Shown here one piece after another: positions 45,510 to 55,262 of a stretch of 64,000 nt of DNA. The notes below the pieces were generated by a model. The model did not search any database and had not been told where the DNA came from. It was given only the letters and a program-made list of their open reading frames with translations. The position numbers were made by a program, and so were the translations under genes. The stretch spans positions 62,001 through 126,000 of the forward strand of contig NZ_SISK01000008.1 of assembly GCF_004310345.1 (NCBI RefSeq). Reading direction: 5' to 3'. Each line of letters begins with the position of its first letter. Position 1 is the first letter of the stretch. The stretch comes from Paracoccus subflavus (GTDB lineage Bacteria; Pseudomonadota; Alphaproteobacteria; Rhodobacterales; Rhodobacteraceae).

Positions 45510-46448
45510 ATGACCGTCAAGATCTTCGACCGCCCCGATGTGCAGGCATTCCTGCGCGAACTGAGCGGCCTGAACAATGGCGATGGCAACCCGCGCATGA
45601 AAGAGATCACGCACCGCCTGATGTCCGACCTGTTCCGCGCCATCGACGACCTGAACATCACCCCCGACGAATACTGGATGGGCGTTGCCTGGCTGAACGA
45701 CCTGGGCGCCGCCGGTCAGGCCGGCCTGGTCTCGCCCGGCCTGGGGATCGATCATTTCCTGGACGAGCGTCTGGACGCCATCGACGCCGACCTGGGGATC
45801 GAGAACCCGACCCCGCGCACCATCGAAGGCCCGCTCTATGTGGCCGGCGCCCCGGAATCGGTGGGCTTTGCCCGCCTGGACGACGGCACCGACACCGATG
45901 GCCACACGCTGATCATGCATGGCACAGTCCACGACGCGACCGGCAGGCCCCTGCCCGGCGCCAAGGTCGAGGTCTGGCACTGCGACACGCGCGGCTTTTA
46001 TTCGCATTTCGACCCGACCGGCAAGCAGGCGCCCTTCAACATGCGCCGCACGATCATCACCGACGACCAGGGCCGCTACAGGTTCCAGAGCATCCTGCCC
46101 TCGGGCTATGGCGTGCCGCCCGGCAGCCCGACCGAAAAGCTGCTGACGGCCCTTGGCCGCCATGGTCAGCGCCCGGCCCATATCCATTTCTTCGTCAGCG
46201 GTGACGGACACCGCAAGCTGACCACCCAGATCAACATCGAGGGTGATCCGCTGATCGACGACGACTTTGCCTATGCCACCCGCGATGGCCTGGTGCCCCA
46301 TGTCGTCGAGCGCACGGACGAGGACAGCATTCATGCCAACGGCCTGAACGGTCCCTTTGCCGAGATCAGCTTCGACATCCACCTGACCGCCCTGATTGAC
46401 GGTCTGGACAACCAGATCAACGAACAGCGCCGCCGCGCCGCGGCCTGA
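45510..46448 (+). CDS. catA: Catechol 1,2-dioxygenase
   Basis: The 312-residue product is an intradiol non-haem iron(III) dioxygenase opening catechol to cis,cis-muconate. The four iron ligands are at Tyr164, Tyr200, His224 and His226, in [20 protein letters not shown] and [10 protein letters not shown], the same numbering I recall for the Acinetobacter enzyme. The N-terminal helical dimerisation domain is intact ([20 protein letters not shown]). ATG 45510 has an AGGAGGAG site. It sits between catC and benA. Confidence 0.95.
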   Translation: MTVKIFDRPDVQAFLRELSGLNNGDGNPRMKEITHRLMSDLFRAIDDLNITPDEYWMGVAWLNDLGAAGQAGLVSPGLGIDHFLDERLDAIDADLGIENPTPRTIEGPLYVAGAPESVGFARLDDGTDTDGHTLIMHGTVHDATGRPLPGAKVEVWHCDTRGFYSHFDPTGKQAPFNMRRTIITDDQGRYRFQSILPSGYGVPPGSPTEKLLTALGRHGQRPAHIHFFVSGDGHRKLTTQINIEGDPLIDDDFAYATRDGLVPHVVERTDEDSIHANGLNGPFAEISFDIHLTALIDGLDNQINEQRRRAAA

Positions 46449-46460
46449 CCCGACGATCCG

Positions 46461-46483
46461 GGGCGGCCCCGAAACGGCCGCCC
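46461..46483. other. Hairpin between catA and benA
   Basis: GGGCGGCC at 46461-46468 pairs with GGCCGCCC at 46476-46483 over a 7-nt loop, 12 bases after the catA stop. It may terminate a part of transcripts or mark a boundary before a separate ben promoter in the remaining 80 bases. Confidence 0.45.
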
Positions 46484-46564
46484 TGCCCCGCCATTCCGCA
46501 GCCCAACAACGACATCAGAGCAGGGGCCGGCCGCCAAGGCGCCGCCCCTGGGGAGGAGACACGC

Positions 46565-47929
46565 ATGTCCGCGATCATCGAAAAGGCCCGCGACCTGGAG
46601 CAGTTGCTGGCAAACGCCGTGCAGGACGACGCTGAGGCCGGCCAGTTCCGCTGCCGCCGCGACATCTTCACCGACGAAGATCTGTTCGCACTGGAAATGA
46701 AGCACATCTTCGAGGGCAACTGGGTCTATCTGGCGCATGAAAGCCAGATCCCGGAAGTGAACGACTATTACACCACCTGGATCGGCCGCCAGCCGATCGT
46801 CATCACCCGCGACAAGTCCGGCACCCTGAACGCCGTCATCAACGCCTGCGCCCACAAGGGGGCGATGCTGTGCCGCCGCAAGCAGGGCAACAAGGGCAGC
46901 TTCACCTGTCCGTTCCACGGCTGGACCTTTTCCAATACCGGCAAGCTTCTGAAGGTCAAGGACGCCAAGACCACCCAGTATCCCGACCAGTTCAACCAGG
47001 ACGGCTCGCACGACCTGACCCGCGTGGCCCGGTTCGAGAGCTATCGCGGCTTCCTGTTCGGCAGCCTGAACCCCGACGTGACGCCGCTAACGGAGTTCCT
47101 GGGCGAAACCACCCTCATCATCGACCAGATCGTCGATCAGGCCCCCGAGGGGCTGGAGGTTCTGCGCGGCAATTCGTCCTATATCTATGATGGCAACTGG
47201 AAGTTGCAGATGGAAAACGGCTGCGACGGCTATCACGTCAGCTCGGTCCATTGGAACTATGCCACCACCATGGAACGGCGCAGCGAAACCGGCACCAAGG
47301 CGGTCGATGCGAACAGTTGGTCCAAGTCGGTCGCCGGTGTTTATGGCTTCGAGAACGGCCACATCCTGCTGTGGACCAACACCCGCAACCCCGAGGTGCG
47401 TCCCGTCTGGAACCGCCGCGACGAGCTGGTATCCCGGCTGGGCGAGGAAAAGGCCGGCTTCATCGTCAACCAGACCCGCAACCTGGGCATCTATCCGAAC
47501 GTGTTCCTGATGGACCAGTTCAGCACCCAGATCCGCGTCGTCCGGCCCCTGGCGGTGGACAAGACCGAAGTCACCATCTTCTGCTTTGCCCCCCGGAACG
47601 AATCCGCCGAGGACCGCACCACCCGCATCCGCCAGTACGAGGATTTCTTCAACGTCTCGGGCATGGGCACCTCCGACGACCTGGAAGAATTCCGGGCCTG
47701 CCAGACCGCCTATGCCGCGCCCCTGTGGAACGACATGTCGCGCGGCGCCCCCCTGTGGATCCAGGGCCCCGATGACAATGCCCGCCGCATGGGTCTGAAC
47801 CCGCTTCTGTCGGGCGAACGCAGCGAGGACGAGGGCCTGTTCGTCTGCCAGCACGAATACTGGGCCAAGGCCATGCGCCAGGCGCTCGCCACCGAAAAGG
47901 CAGGCATCAAGGCAGGAGAAGCGGCATGA
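46565..47929 (+). CDS. benA: Benzoate 1,2-dioxygenase large (alpha) subunit
   Basis: The 454-residue product is a Rieske ring-hydroxylating oxygenase. The 2Fe-2S cluster ligands are Cys95, His97, Cys115 and His118 ([17 protein letters not shown]), and the mononuclear iron site is Asp221, His224 and His229 ([14 protein letters not shown]). With BenB and BenC it dihydroxylates benzoate. ATG 46565 follows GGGGAGGAG. It overlaps benB by 4 bases. A related toluate specificity cannot be excluded from sequence alone. Confidence 0.94.
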   Translation: MSAIIEKARDLEQLLANAVQDDAEAGQFRCRRDIFTDEDLFALEMKHIFEGNWVYLAHESQIPEVNDYYTTWIGRQPIVITRDKSGTLNAVINACAHKGAMLCRRKQGNKGSFTCPFHGWTFSNTGKLLKVKDAKTTQYPDQFNQDGSHDLTRVARFESYRGFLFGSLNPDVTPLTEFLGETTLIIDQIVDQAPEGLEVLRGNSSYIYDGNWKLQMENGCDGYHVSSVHWNYATTMERRSETGTKAVDANSWSKSVAGVYGFENGHILLWTNTRNPEVRPVWNRRDELVSRLGEEKAGFIVNQTRNLGIYPNVFLMDQFSTQIRVVRPLAVDKTEVTIFCFAPRNESAEDRTTRIRQYEDFFNVSGMGTSDDLEEFRACQTAYAAPLWNDMSRGAPLWIQGPDDNARRMGLNPLLSGERSEDEGLFVCQHEYWAKAMRQALATEKAGIKAGEAA

Positions 47930-48435
47930 GCCTGGATCACACCCCCGCAGCCATCGACTATCGCACCATCTGCGCCTTTCTGTATCGCGAGGCGCGCCTG
48001 CTGGACGATCGTCAGTGGGACGAATGGCTGACCTGCTATGCGCCGGATGCGTCCTACTGGATGCCGGCCTGGGACGACAACGACCTGACCACCGATGACC
48101 CGCAGTCCGAAATCTCGCTGATGTATTATCCCAACCGCGAGGGGCTCGAGGACCGGGTGTTCCGCATCAAGACCGAACGGTCGGGCGCGTCCACGCCCGA
48201 GCCGCGCACCAGCCACACGGTGTCGAACGTCGAGGTGGTCGAGGACCGGGGAACCGAGGTGGACGTGCGCTACAACTTCCACACGCTGAACCACCGCTAC
48301 AAGACCACGGACCAGTTCTTCGGAACCATGTTCGTGACCCTGCGCCAGGACGGCGAAGGACTGCGCATCGCCGCCAAGAAGATCGTCCTGAAGAACGACT
48401 ACATCCGCCAGGTCATCGACGTCTATCACGTCTGA
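47926..48435 (+). CDS. benB: Benzoate 1,2-dioxygenase small (beta) subunit
   Basis: The 169-residue product is a SnoaL/NTF2-like beta subunit: [20 protein letters not shown], then [20 protein letters not shown] and a conserved tail [17 protein letters not shown]. It forms the alpha3beta3 oxygenase with BenA. The overlap ATGA with benA supports equimolar synthesis. Confidence 0.94.
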   Translation: MSLDHTPAAIDYRTICAFLYREARLLDDRQWDEWLTCYAPDASYWMPAWDDNDLTTDDPQSEISLMYYPNREGLEDRVFRIKTERSGASTPEPRTSHTVSNVEVVEDRGTEVDVRYNFHTLNHRYKTTDQFFGTMFVTLRQDGEGLRIAAKKIVLKNDYIRQVIDVYHV

Positions 48436-48477
48436 CGGCCGCCAGTGACCCCGCACAACCGCAAGGAGGAGGCGACC

Positions 48478-49503
48478 ATGTGCTACACGATCGCACTGAA
48501 TTTCGAGGACGGGGTCACCCGCTTCGTCGACTGCAAGCCCGGAGAAAAGGTTCTCGATGCGGCGTTCCGCAACAAGATCAACCTGCCGATGGACTGTTCG
48601 GACGGCGTTTGCGGCACCTGCAAATGCCGCGCCGAAAGCGGGTCCTATGATCTGGGCGAAGACTATATCGACGACGCCCTGACCGGGGACGAGGCCGCCC
48701 AGGGCCTGGTCCTGACCTGCCAGATGGTGCCGTCCTCGGATTGCGTGCTGTCGGTGCCGGTGACGGCCACATCCTGCAAGACGGGCCAGCAGGTCTTTGC
48801 CGCCACCGTGACGCGGATCGAACCGCATCACGACGCCGCCGTGGTCCTGGAACTGGCTGTGAACGAAGGGGCTGCGCCCGCCTTCCTGCCCGGCCAGTAT
48901 GTCAACATCGGCGTGCCCGGCAGCGGCGACCACCGGTCCTATTCCTTCAGCACGGCGCCGGGCGACCGCAGCCTGGGCTTTCTGATCAAGAAGATCCCCG
49001 ACGGGCTGATGAGCGGCTGGCTGGCCCGCGCCAGGCCGGGCGACCGGCTGGACCTGACCGGGCCGATGGGCAGTTTCTATCTGCGCGACGGCGACGGCCC
49101 GCTGCTGTTTCTGGCGGGCGGCACCGGGCTTGCGCCCTTTCTGTCGATGCTGGAGGTTCTGGCCCGCGCCGGATCGCGCCGTCACATCCACCTGATCTAT
49201 GGCGTGACACGGGATCTGGATCTGGTTCTGGTCGATCAGATCGCGGCCTATGCCAGCCGATTGCCGAATTTCACCTTCGCCACGGTGGTCGCCGATCCCG
49301 CATCGGATCACCCGCGCAAGGGATGGGTCACCCAGCACATGCCCGAGGACATGCTGACCGCCGGCGAGGTCGATGTCTATCTGTGCGGCCCCCCGCAGAT
49401 GGTCGATGCCGTGCGCCATTACCTGGACGAGAACGCCATCCGCCCGGCCAGCTTCCATTACGAGAAGTTCACGCCCAATGCGCCGCTGAAGGCCACCGCA
49501 TGA
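48478..49503 (+). CDS. benC: Benzoate 1,2-dioxygenase reductase
   Basis: The 341-residue product joins a plant-type 2Fe-2S ferredoxin domain (Cys40, Cys45, Cys48 and Cys81 in CSDGVCGTCKC and LTCQM) to a FAD-binding domain (DHRSYSFSTAPG) and an NAD domain (LLFLAGGTGLAPFLSMLEV, VYLCGPPQMVDAV). It passes electrons from NADH to BenAB. ATG 48478 has AAGGAGGAGG. Its stop overlaps benD. Confidence 0.95.
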   Translation: MCYTIALNFEDGVTRFVDCKPGEKVLDAAFRNKINLPMDCSDGVCGTCKCRAESGSYDLGEDYIDDALTGDEAAQGLVLTCQMVPSSDCVLSVPVTATSCKTGQQVFAATVTRIEPHHDAAVVLELAVNEGAAPAFLPGQYVNIGVPGSGDHRSYSFSTAPGDRSLGFLIKKIPDGLMSGWLARARPGDRLDLTGPMGSFYLRDGDGPLLFLAGGTGLAPFLSMLEVLARAGSRRHIHLIYGVTRDLDLVLVDQIAAYASRLPNFTFATVVADPASDHPRKGWVTQHMPEDMLTAGEVDVYLCGPPQMVDAVRHYLDENAIRPASFHYEKFTPNAPLKATA

Positions 49504-50300
49504 CCGGGTCCGCTTTGGGGGGTGCGGTCTTTGCCGGCCGCTTTACGGGCAAGGTTCTGGTCGTGACCGGGGCCGCGCAGGGGATCGGCCGCGCCGTGGC
49601 CCTGCGCGCGGCGGCCGAGGGCGGCCGCGTGATGCTGGTGGACCGCGCCGATTTCGTAGCGGATGTGGCCGCCGAGGCCGGAGGTGGCGCGGCGGCCTTT
49701 GTCGCCGATCTGGAAACCTGGGATGGCGCCGACGCGGCCATGCGACAGGCCGTCAAGGTCTTTGGCCATATCGACATCCTCATCAACAATGTCGGCGGCG
49801 CGATCCGGATGCGGCCCTTTGCCGAATTCGGTCCCGCCCAGATCGACGCCGAGATCCGCCGATCGCTGATGCCGACCCTGTACGGTTGCCATGCGGTGCT
49901 GCCGCATCTGCTGGCGCGCGGTGGCGGCACCATCGTCAACGTGTCGTCGAACGCCACCCGCGGCATCCACCGCGTGCCCTATTCGGCGGCCAAGGGCGGC
50001 GTGAACGCCATCACGCAGTCGCTGGCCATGGAACTGGCGCCGCACAACATCCGCGTCGTGGCCACCGCCCCGGGCGGCACCGAGGCCCCGCCCCGCCGCG
50101 TGCCCCGCAACGCCGAAGGCGAGAGCCCCGACGAACGGCAATGGATGGCCGAGGTCGTGGACCAGGTGAAGCAGTCGGCCTTCATGAAACGCTATGGCAC
50201 CATCGACGAACAGGCCGCGCCGATCCTGTTTTTGGCCTCAGACGAGGCGTCCTACATCACCGCCGCCGTTCTGCCCGTCGCCGGGGGCGACAACGGATGA
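49500..50300 (+). CDS. benD: 1,6-dihydroxycyclohexa-2,4-diene-1-carboxylate dehydrogenase
   Basis: The 266-residue product is a classical SDR: VLVVTGAAQGIGRAVALRAA, NNVGGAIRMRPFAEF, IVNVSSNATRGIHRVPYSAA with the YxxxK completed by KGG. In this operon it oxidises the benzoate cis-diol to catechol with loss of CO2. ATG 49500 overlaps benC by 4 bases; BenK follows 60 bases downstream. Confidence 0.93.
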   Translation: MTGSALGGAVFAGRFTGKVLVVTGAAQGIGRAVALRAAAEGGRVMLVDRADFVADVAAEAGGGAAAFVADLETWDGADAAMRQAVKVFGHIDILINNVGGAIRMRPFAEFGPAQIDAEIRRSLMPTLYGCHAVLPHLLARGGGTIVNVSSNATRGIHRVPYSAAKGGVNAITQSLAMELAPHNIRVVATAPGGTEAPPRRVPRNAEGESPDERQWMAEVVDQVKQSAFMKRYGTIDEQAAPILFLASDEASYITAAVLPVAGGDNG

Positions 50301-50360
50301 ATGCCGCCCGGCGCGACACGGTCTGATCGTCATTTCAACACAACAGGGAGGAGAGAAGGA

Positions 50361-51692
50361 ATGCGCAACATCGAGGTGGGCGAGGCGATAGACCAAAGCC
50401 CGTTCGGACGATTCCAGTGGATGGTGGTGGCGCTGTGCGGCGCGCTGCTGATCGTGGACGGATACGACGTTTTCGTGGCGGGAACCGTGCTGCCGACGCT
50501 GATCGCGGAATGGGGCCTGACCAAGCCGCAGGCCGGCGCGCTGCAGGCCTGGGCGCTGTTCGGAATGATGTTCGGCGCGCTGATCCTGGGACCGCTGGCC
50601 GACCGGATCGGACGCAAGAAGGGCGTGGCGATCAGCTTTGTGCTGTTCACCACCGCCACCACGCTGACGGGTTTCGCCAACACCCCCGAACAGTTCAAGG
50701 TGCTGCGTTTCATCGCGGGCCTGGGCTGCGGCGGGCTGATGCCCAACGCGGTCGCCTTGATGAACGAATATGCGCCAAAACGTCTGCGCGGCACCATGGT
50801 CGCCCTGATGTTTTCGGGATATTCCATCGGCGGGATGCTGGCGGCGGGCCTGGGCATCGGCATCATCCCCGGCTTTGGCTGGCAGCCCATGTTCTTTGCC
50901 GCCGCGATCCCGCTGCTGATGCTGCCGCTGATCCTGTGGAAGCTGCCCGAATCGCTGGGCTTCCTGATCGGTCAGGGCAAGCAGGACGAGGCGAAGCGCA
51001 TCTTTGCCAAGGTCGATCCCGGCACGATCCTGGGCCCCGATGACCGTCTGGTCTTTACCGAAACCAAGGGCGCCAGGGCCTCGGTCGCGGAACTGTTCCG
51101 TCACGGCCGCAGCCTGCGCACGACCATGCTGTGGGTGTCGTTCTTCTGCTGCCTGCTGCTGGTTTATCTGCTGTCCTCGTGGCTGCCCAAGGTGCTGCAA
51201 GAGGCGGGCTATGCCGAACGTGCCAGCCTTTTGTCGCTGTTCTCACTGAACTTCGGCGGCATGGCGGGGGCGATTCTCGGCGGCCGGATGGGCGACCGCT
51301 TCGGCCTGCCCAGGGTTGTCGTGGGCTTTTTCCTGGCGGCGGCGCTGTCCATCGCCCTGATCGGCGCGAACCCTGCCCCCGGCCTGCTGTTCCTGCTGGT
51401 CTTTGTCGCGGGTGCCACCACCATCGGCACGCAGATCCTGCTCTATGCCAGCGTGGCGCAGCTTTACAACCTGTCGGTGCGCGGGGCGGGACTCGGCTGG
51501 GCTTCGGGCGTGGGCCGGATCGGCGCCATCGTCGGCCCGACACTGGGCGGGGTGCTGCTGGCGCGCGAACTGCCGCTGGGCCAGAACTTTCTGATCTTCG
51601 CGATCCCCGCCGCCGTTTCGGCAGGTGCGATGCTGGTCTTTGCCCTTAGCAACAGCCGCGCGCGCGACAGGGTGCACCTGGCCCCCGCCTGA
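50361..51692 (+). CDS. benK: Benzoate/aromatic acid MFS transporter
   Basis: The 443-residue product is a twelve-helix MFS permease of the aromatic acid:H+ symporter family: DGYDVFVAGTVLPTLIAEWG near helix 1 and LADRIGRKKGVAISFVLFTT in the loop after helix 2 are typical. It likely brings benzoate into the cell for benABCD. The ATG at 50361 has GGAGGAGAGAAGGA. A strong terminator follows the gene. Confidence 0.9.
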   Translation: MRNIEVGEAIDQSPFGRFQWMVVALCGALLIVDGYDVFVAGTVLPTLIAEWGLTKPQAGALQAWALFGMMFGALILGPLADRIGRKKGVAISFVLFTTATTLTGFANTPEQFKVLRFIAGLGCGGLMPNAVALMNEYAPKRLRGTMVALMFSGYSIGGMLAAGLGIGIIPGFGWQPMFFAAAIPLLMLPLILWKLPESLGFLIGQGKQDEAKRIFAKVDPGTILGPDDRLVFTETKGARASVAELFRHGRSLRTTMLWVSFFCCLLLVYLLSSWLPKVLQEAGYAERASLLSLFSLNFGGMAGAILGGRMGDRFGLPRVVVGFFLAAALSIALIGANPAPGLLFLLVFVAGATTIGTQILLYASVAQLYNLSVRGAGLGWASGVGRIGAIVGPTLGGVLLARELPLGQNFLIFAIPAAVSAGAMLVFALSNSRARDRVHLAPA

Positions 51693-51719
51693 TCCCGGTC
51701 GGCTTTCCCGCCTCTGGAC

Positions 51720-51749
51720 GGGCCTGCCCCTTGGGGGGCAGGCCCTTTT
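51720..51749 (+). terminator. Rho-independent terminator after benK
   Basis: GGGCCTGCCCC at 51720-51730 pairs with GGGGCAGGCCC at 51735-51745 over a TTGG loop, followed by TTTT. It ends the cat-ben-benK transcript just before the 3' end of the minus-strand parB gene. Confidence 0.9.
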
Positions 51750-51752
51750 CCG

Positions 51753-52859
51753 TCACCCTTCGATCTGGTCCAGCAGCGAGGCCACGGCCATTTCCAGCTT
51801 GCGCCGGTCGATGGCCGAGAAATCGCGCGGCAGGCGGATCTCCAGCCGGCCATTGGCGGCGACGCATTTCGCCTGGCCTTGCGGACGCGCCAGTTGAAAG
51901 GTGGTCTTTGCCCTGCCCTCGCGCAGCGGCGCCGCACCGGGCCGGACGGGTTCGTCGGCCCCGTCCCCCGCATCACCCCCCTGCCCCGCATAGCGCCGCA
52001 GAACATCCATCTCGTCCTTGATGGACCGCGTGTCCCAGTTGCGAAACTCGCCGGCGATGGCCGTGGCCAGGCCCGGGATCTCGGACAGCCGCTGCGACAG
52101 GGCCAGACCAAGCGCACGCGGAATTTCCTGCGGATAGAACAGCACCTCGCCCAATGCCTGCACTACTGGAATAAAATTGCGTATATAACTGCGCTTTTGA
52201 TAACCTGCCGATTTGAACAAAATCGCCACTGCGCGATCAGGGTCGTGTTCGGCCGTATGGGGATCCATCGCATAATGCAGCGCGAGCTGGGCCATCTCGG
52301 CGAACGAGATGTCCTTGCGGACCATGTTTTCGTCCACCATCCGGCGGTAAAGCTGTTCCAGCGCATCCCCGCGCGCCACGATCCCCGCCGGAATCCGGCC
52401 CCAGGTTTCCGCGTCGCCGGTTTCCTTGAGCAATTCGCGATAGGCCGACAGCCGGCGCCATCCCTGGATCAGCTCGTACCGCCCGTCCCTGCCCTGTTCG
52501 ACCCGGATCGGGTTCGACAAGCCGATGTCGCGGATCGACTGGACCAGTTCGGCCAGTTCGAAATCCGCCGCGGGCGCCCGGTCGCGGATCAGCTTGTGCG
52601 TGTCGATCGAATCCAGCGCGATCAGATCGACGATCAGCCCGGCACGCTTCAGCCGCACATGCTCTTGCGCCAGGGCATCGTTTTCGGCGCGGATCTGGGC
52701 CTCGACCTGGGCGCGTTCGCGGCTGGATTCGGCGGTTTCCGTGATCGCCGTGGCCATCGGTCCGCGGCGCTGCGGGGCGGATTCGTCCTTCCCCGCGGGG
52801 AAGACCTCGGGTTCCCCGGCAGGAATTTCAATATCGAACATGCGACGCTTGCGGCTCAT
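51753..52859 (-). CDS. parB: ParB-family plasmid partition protein
   Basis: The 368-residue product is a ParB/RepB-like DNA-binding partition protein. The central ParB/Srx fold has ALDSIDTHKLIRDRAP, FELAELVQSIRDIGLSNPIR and YELIQGWRRLSAYRELL. A helical domain with an HTH-like FAEMAQLALHYAMDPHTAEH, and a C-terminal segment, follow. It is expected to bind a centromere-like site and cooperate with ParA. ATG 52859 overlaps the parA stop. The gene is not obviously RepB of a RepABC system, because repC is absent and the initiator is different. Confidence 0.88.
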   Translation of the reverse strand: MSRKRRMFDIEIPAGEPEVFPAGKDESAPQRRGPMATAITETAESSRERAQVEAQIRAENDALAQEHVRLKRAGLIVDLIALDSIDTHKLIRDRAPAADFELAELVQSIRDIGLSNPIRVEQGRDGRYELIQGWRRLSAYRELLKETGDAETWGRIPAGIVARGDALEQLYRRMVDENMVRKDISFAEMAQLALHYAMDPHTAEHDPDRAVAILFKSAGYQKRSYIRNFIPVVQALGEVLFYPQEIPRALGLALSQRLSEIPGLATAIAGEFRNWDTRSIKDEMDVLRRYAGQGGDAGDGADEPVRPGAAPLREGRAKTTFQLARPQGQAKCVAANGRLEIRLPRDFSAIDRRKLEMAVASLLDQIEG

Positions 52860-54175
52860 GCCTTGTCCTCCAGCGTGGTCCAGGCCGCCAGAACATGCGA
52901 CCGGAATTCCTCATAGGCCTGATCAAAGGTGGCACGCGCCCGGCGCCACGTCCCCCTGGTCATTTCCCGATAATCGATCTCGTAGATGGAACTGAGAAAA
53001 CGGCCCGACTGTTCAACCGCACGGGTCAGCTCGATCGGATGCTGGGCCATGCGCCCGTCGAACACCTGGCGGAACGCGCCCAGCATGGCCTGATGCAGAT
53101 CGTTAGACGGTTCGAACCGGGTCATCAGAAAGCGGATGTCGGCAAAGGCCTTGGGCAGCGCGATCTTCCCCGTGGGGAAGTTTTCGAACCCGTGCGAGAG
53201 ATCCTCGAGCGCCTCGGCAAGCTGGCCGATGAAGCTGGTGGTCGAATCGTATTCCCAATAGCCGGGACCAGAGGGGATATACAGCATGTCGGCCGCAAAG
53301 ACCGCGTTCATGGACTGATAGCCGATGGCCGGTGGGCAATCGAACAGGATCAGGTCATAGGCATCGTCCGTCAGCGAATCCAGAAAGCGCGAGACCGCAC
53401 CGAAAAAGGTCCATTCGGGATTGAGGTGGCGGTACTGGGCACTGGCGAATTCGACAAAGGCGGCGTTGGCGCAGCTTGGCACGATATCGATGGTGGGCCA
53501 GGCTGTCGGCTTGATGAAGTCGCCCGGACGCAACGACCCGAGGCCCATGTCCCGGATCGAGGCCGGCAGCTTGCGCCGGGGCAGGGCGGTGCCGCTCTCG
53601 GCCCCGGCGGCGGCGGTGTTCATCCGGTCGGTTTCGCGTTCCAGATCGCGGGCCATGATGCCCCAGACGGTATGATCCTCTCCCACGTCATTGAGGCCCA
53701 TGGAATGCGACAGCGTGGCCTGGGGATCGAAATCCACCACCAGAACCCGATACCCGTCAAGCGCAGCGGCATGGGCAAAGTGCAGCGCCACCGTCGATTT
53801 GCCCGCGCCGCCCTTGAAATTGGCGATGGCCGCGCGGAAGGCACGGCGGTTCGCGGGGCGGGGCGGCATCAGCGAACGCTTGTTGACCTTGATGCGGCGG
53901 CGCAGCTCGTTGATCTCGTCCAGGGAAAACCACCGCTGCCGTCCGTCCTCCTCGACTTCCCCGAGGGGAAGGTTCGGATCGGCCGCAAGCTTGCCCCTGA
54001 AGGTGGACTGATTCATCCGGAATATCAGCTCGGCCACCTCCCAGCTTGAAAAGCGGCGCAGGGTCTTTTCGTTGTCGGGGCTGAAGGTCTGCCGTCGGAT
54101 CCAGCCCTGCATCTTGAGCGACTGGGACTGGAGACGGGAAAGGTCTTGATGGGTGTACATCCGGGGCCTTTGCAT
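52856..54175 (-). CDS. parA: ParA-family plasmid partition ATPase
   Basis: The 439-residue product has an N-terminal MerR-like DNA-binding part (RRFSSWEVAELIFRMNQSTF) and a ParA ATPase domain with deviant Walker A FKGGAGKSTVA (residues 120-130), LVVDFDPQATLSHSMG and ILFDCPPAIGYQSM. It segregates the replicon with ParB and may autoregulate. The start is ATG 54175, with ATG 54160 possible. The gene is transcribed away from the origin candidate and divergent to the initiator gene. Confidence 0.9.
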   Translation of the reverse strand: MQRPRMYTHQDLSRLQSQSLKMQGWIRRQTFSPDNEKTLRRFSSWEVAELIFRMNQSTFRGKLAADPNLPLGEVEEDGRQRWFSLDEINELRRRIKVNKRSLMPPRPANRRAFRAAIANFKGGAGKSTVALHFAHAAALDGYRVLVVDFDPQATLSHSMGLNDVGEDHTVWGIMARDLERETDRMNTAAAGAESGTALPRRKLPASIRDMGLGSLRPGDFIKPTAWPTIDIVPSCANAAFVEFASAQYRHLNPEWTFFGAVSRFLDSLTDDAYDLILFDCPPAIGYQSMNAVFAADMLYIPSGPGYWEYDSTTSFIGQLAEALEDLSHGFENFPTGKIALPKAFADIRFLMTRFEPSNDLHQAMLGAFRQVFDGRMAQHPIELTRAVEQSGRFLSSIYEIDYREMTRGTWRRARATFDQAYEEFRSHVLAAWTTLEDKA

Positions 54176-54542
54176 GGACGCTAAATTGGGACACCATGGA
54201 TTTTACGCCGGATTTGCATATCTGGTAAAGACGGATTTAGATAAGAAATATCCGCAGCATCCGTGCGTCTGGATTTCATGCCATTCCGGGTGGCACGCAG
54301 ACCGCTTCCGCTAGAGCACAAGAACTGGGGGACATGCCAGGGAGCGCTACCGCAGATTGGGGGACATTTCCTTCCTAATAGGGGACGCCCAAGGAGTCCT
54401 CCAATACCAGTGATACCGTTTTTTATGCCGCAGTAATACGGTGGCTTCGCCCATTCCATCGAATCGCTTGACAGGATCGTGGCCCCGGACGCTAATGGCG
54501 GAAAGACGCCGAAAAGCGTTCCAGTAGGGTCGGAAAGATCGA
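54176..54542. other. Candidate replication origin (367-bp intergenic region)
   Basis: The region between divergent parA and the initiator gene holds no supported gene. It contains four imperfect copies of a GGGGACA-type motif (separate entry), four copies of GGATTT (54198, 54210, 54233 and 54271), and AT-rich stretches around 54205-54255 that stand out in a GC-rich window. No exact DnaA box TTATCCACA was seen. Position, repeats and base composition fit an origin and the promoters of both flanking genes. Confidence 0.6.
54184..54389. repeat. Iteron-like TTGGGGGACA repeats
   Basis: Related direct copies are AATTGGGACACCA (54184-54195 region), CTGGGGGACAT (54325-54335), TTGGGGGACATTT (54357-54369) and AATAGGGGACGCC (54377-54389). 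All are in the same orientation upstream of the initiator gene. Direct repeats of this kind are the usual binding sites of plasmid initiators. Confidence 0.5.
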
Positions 54543-55259
54543 ATGCCGCAACAGCGGAAAGGGCAGGACGAGCAGATGCAGCGGTTCAGGGCCGGCGGCC
54601 GCCTCGCGGCCGCGAAGAAATACGATATCCTGTCGGCGATGATGGCCCATGCCCTGGCCGGGGGTGCTGCGGAACAGCGGCTGGTGCTGCGGCTGATGGC
54701 GCTGATAACCACCCGATACAACTGGCAGAACAACGATCTGAGCGTGGCGCAGCGCGAGATCGCACGACTGTGGTGCGTGGACGAACGCACGGTCAAACGT
54801 GACATGGCGCGGCTGCGCGCCTGCGGCTGGGTGGTTGTCAAGCGGCAGGGCGCGCGGGGCAGGGTGTCGGTCCTGGGGCTGGATCTGGATCGGATCTTGG
54901 CCGACACGCGGCCTGCCTGGGCCAATATCGGACCCGATTACGTCGCCCGGCTGACCGGCGGCGGCGACCCGGCGCCCGGCCCCGATCGCACGGTTATACC
55001 CTTTCGCCGTTCAGACATCACCGCGGACGGCAGTGTCTGGGGCCTTGCCCGCGTCCGCCTTGCGGCCGAGGACGCAACGCTGTTCGAGGCTTGGTTCGCC
55101 CCCCTGGCGGACGGGGGGGTGGAGGGCGATTGCCTGACGCTGATCGCGCCCAGCCGGTTCCATGCCGCCTATCTGCGCACGCATCTGGCGGTCCGGCTGC
55201 GGCAGGCGGTGATGCGCGGCCATCCGGGCATCACCAGATTGCGGATCGAACCGTCCTAG
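54543..55259 (+). CDS. Replication initiator of DnaA-like replicon type
   Basis: The 238-residue product combines an N-terminal winged-helix initiator-like part (ITTRYNWQNNDLSVAQREIA, VDERTVKRDMARLRACGWVV) with a C-terminal stretch like the first domain of DnaA (WGLARVRLAAEDATLFEAWF, LIAPSRFHAAYLRTHLAVRL). This layout recalls the DnaA-like replicases of Rhodobacterales plasmids. It is divergent from parA-parB across the repeats. ATG 54543 is used; the ribosome site is weak. Assignment to a particular compatibility group would need alignment. Confidence 0.75.
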   Translation: MPQQRKGQDEQMQRFRAGGRLAAAKKYDILSAMMAHALAGGAAEQRLVLRLMALITTRYNWQNNDLSVAQREIARLWCVDERTVKRDMARLRACGWVVVKRQGARGRVSVLGLDLDRILADTRPAWANIGPDYVARLTGGGDPAPGPDRTVIPFRRSDITADGSVWGLARVRLAAEDATLFEAWFAPLADGGVEGDCLTLIAPSRFHAAYLRTHLAVRLRQAVMRGHPGITRLRIEPS

Positions 55260-55262
55260 CGG

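Noticed and set aside
51753-54175. Interpretation as a RepABC replicon
   Set aside because: ParA and ParB homologues are present, but no repC lies downstream; the initiator is divergent and of another type.
54418-54472. Hairpin ACCGT/ACGGT in the origin region
   Set aside because: Only five base pairs with a long loop; not above what chance gives.
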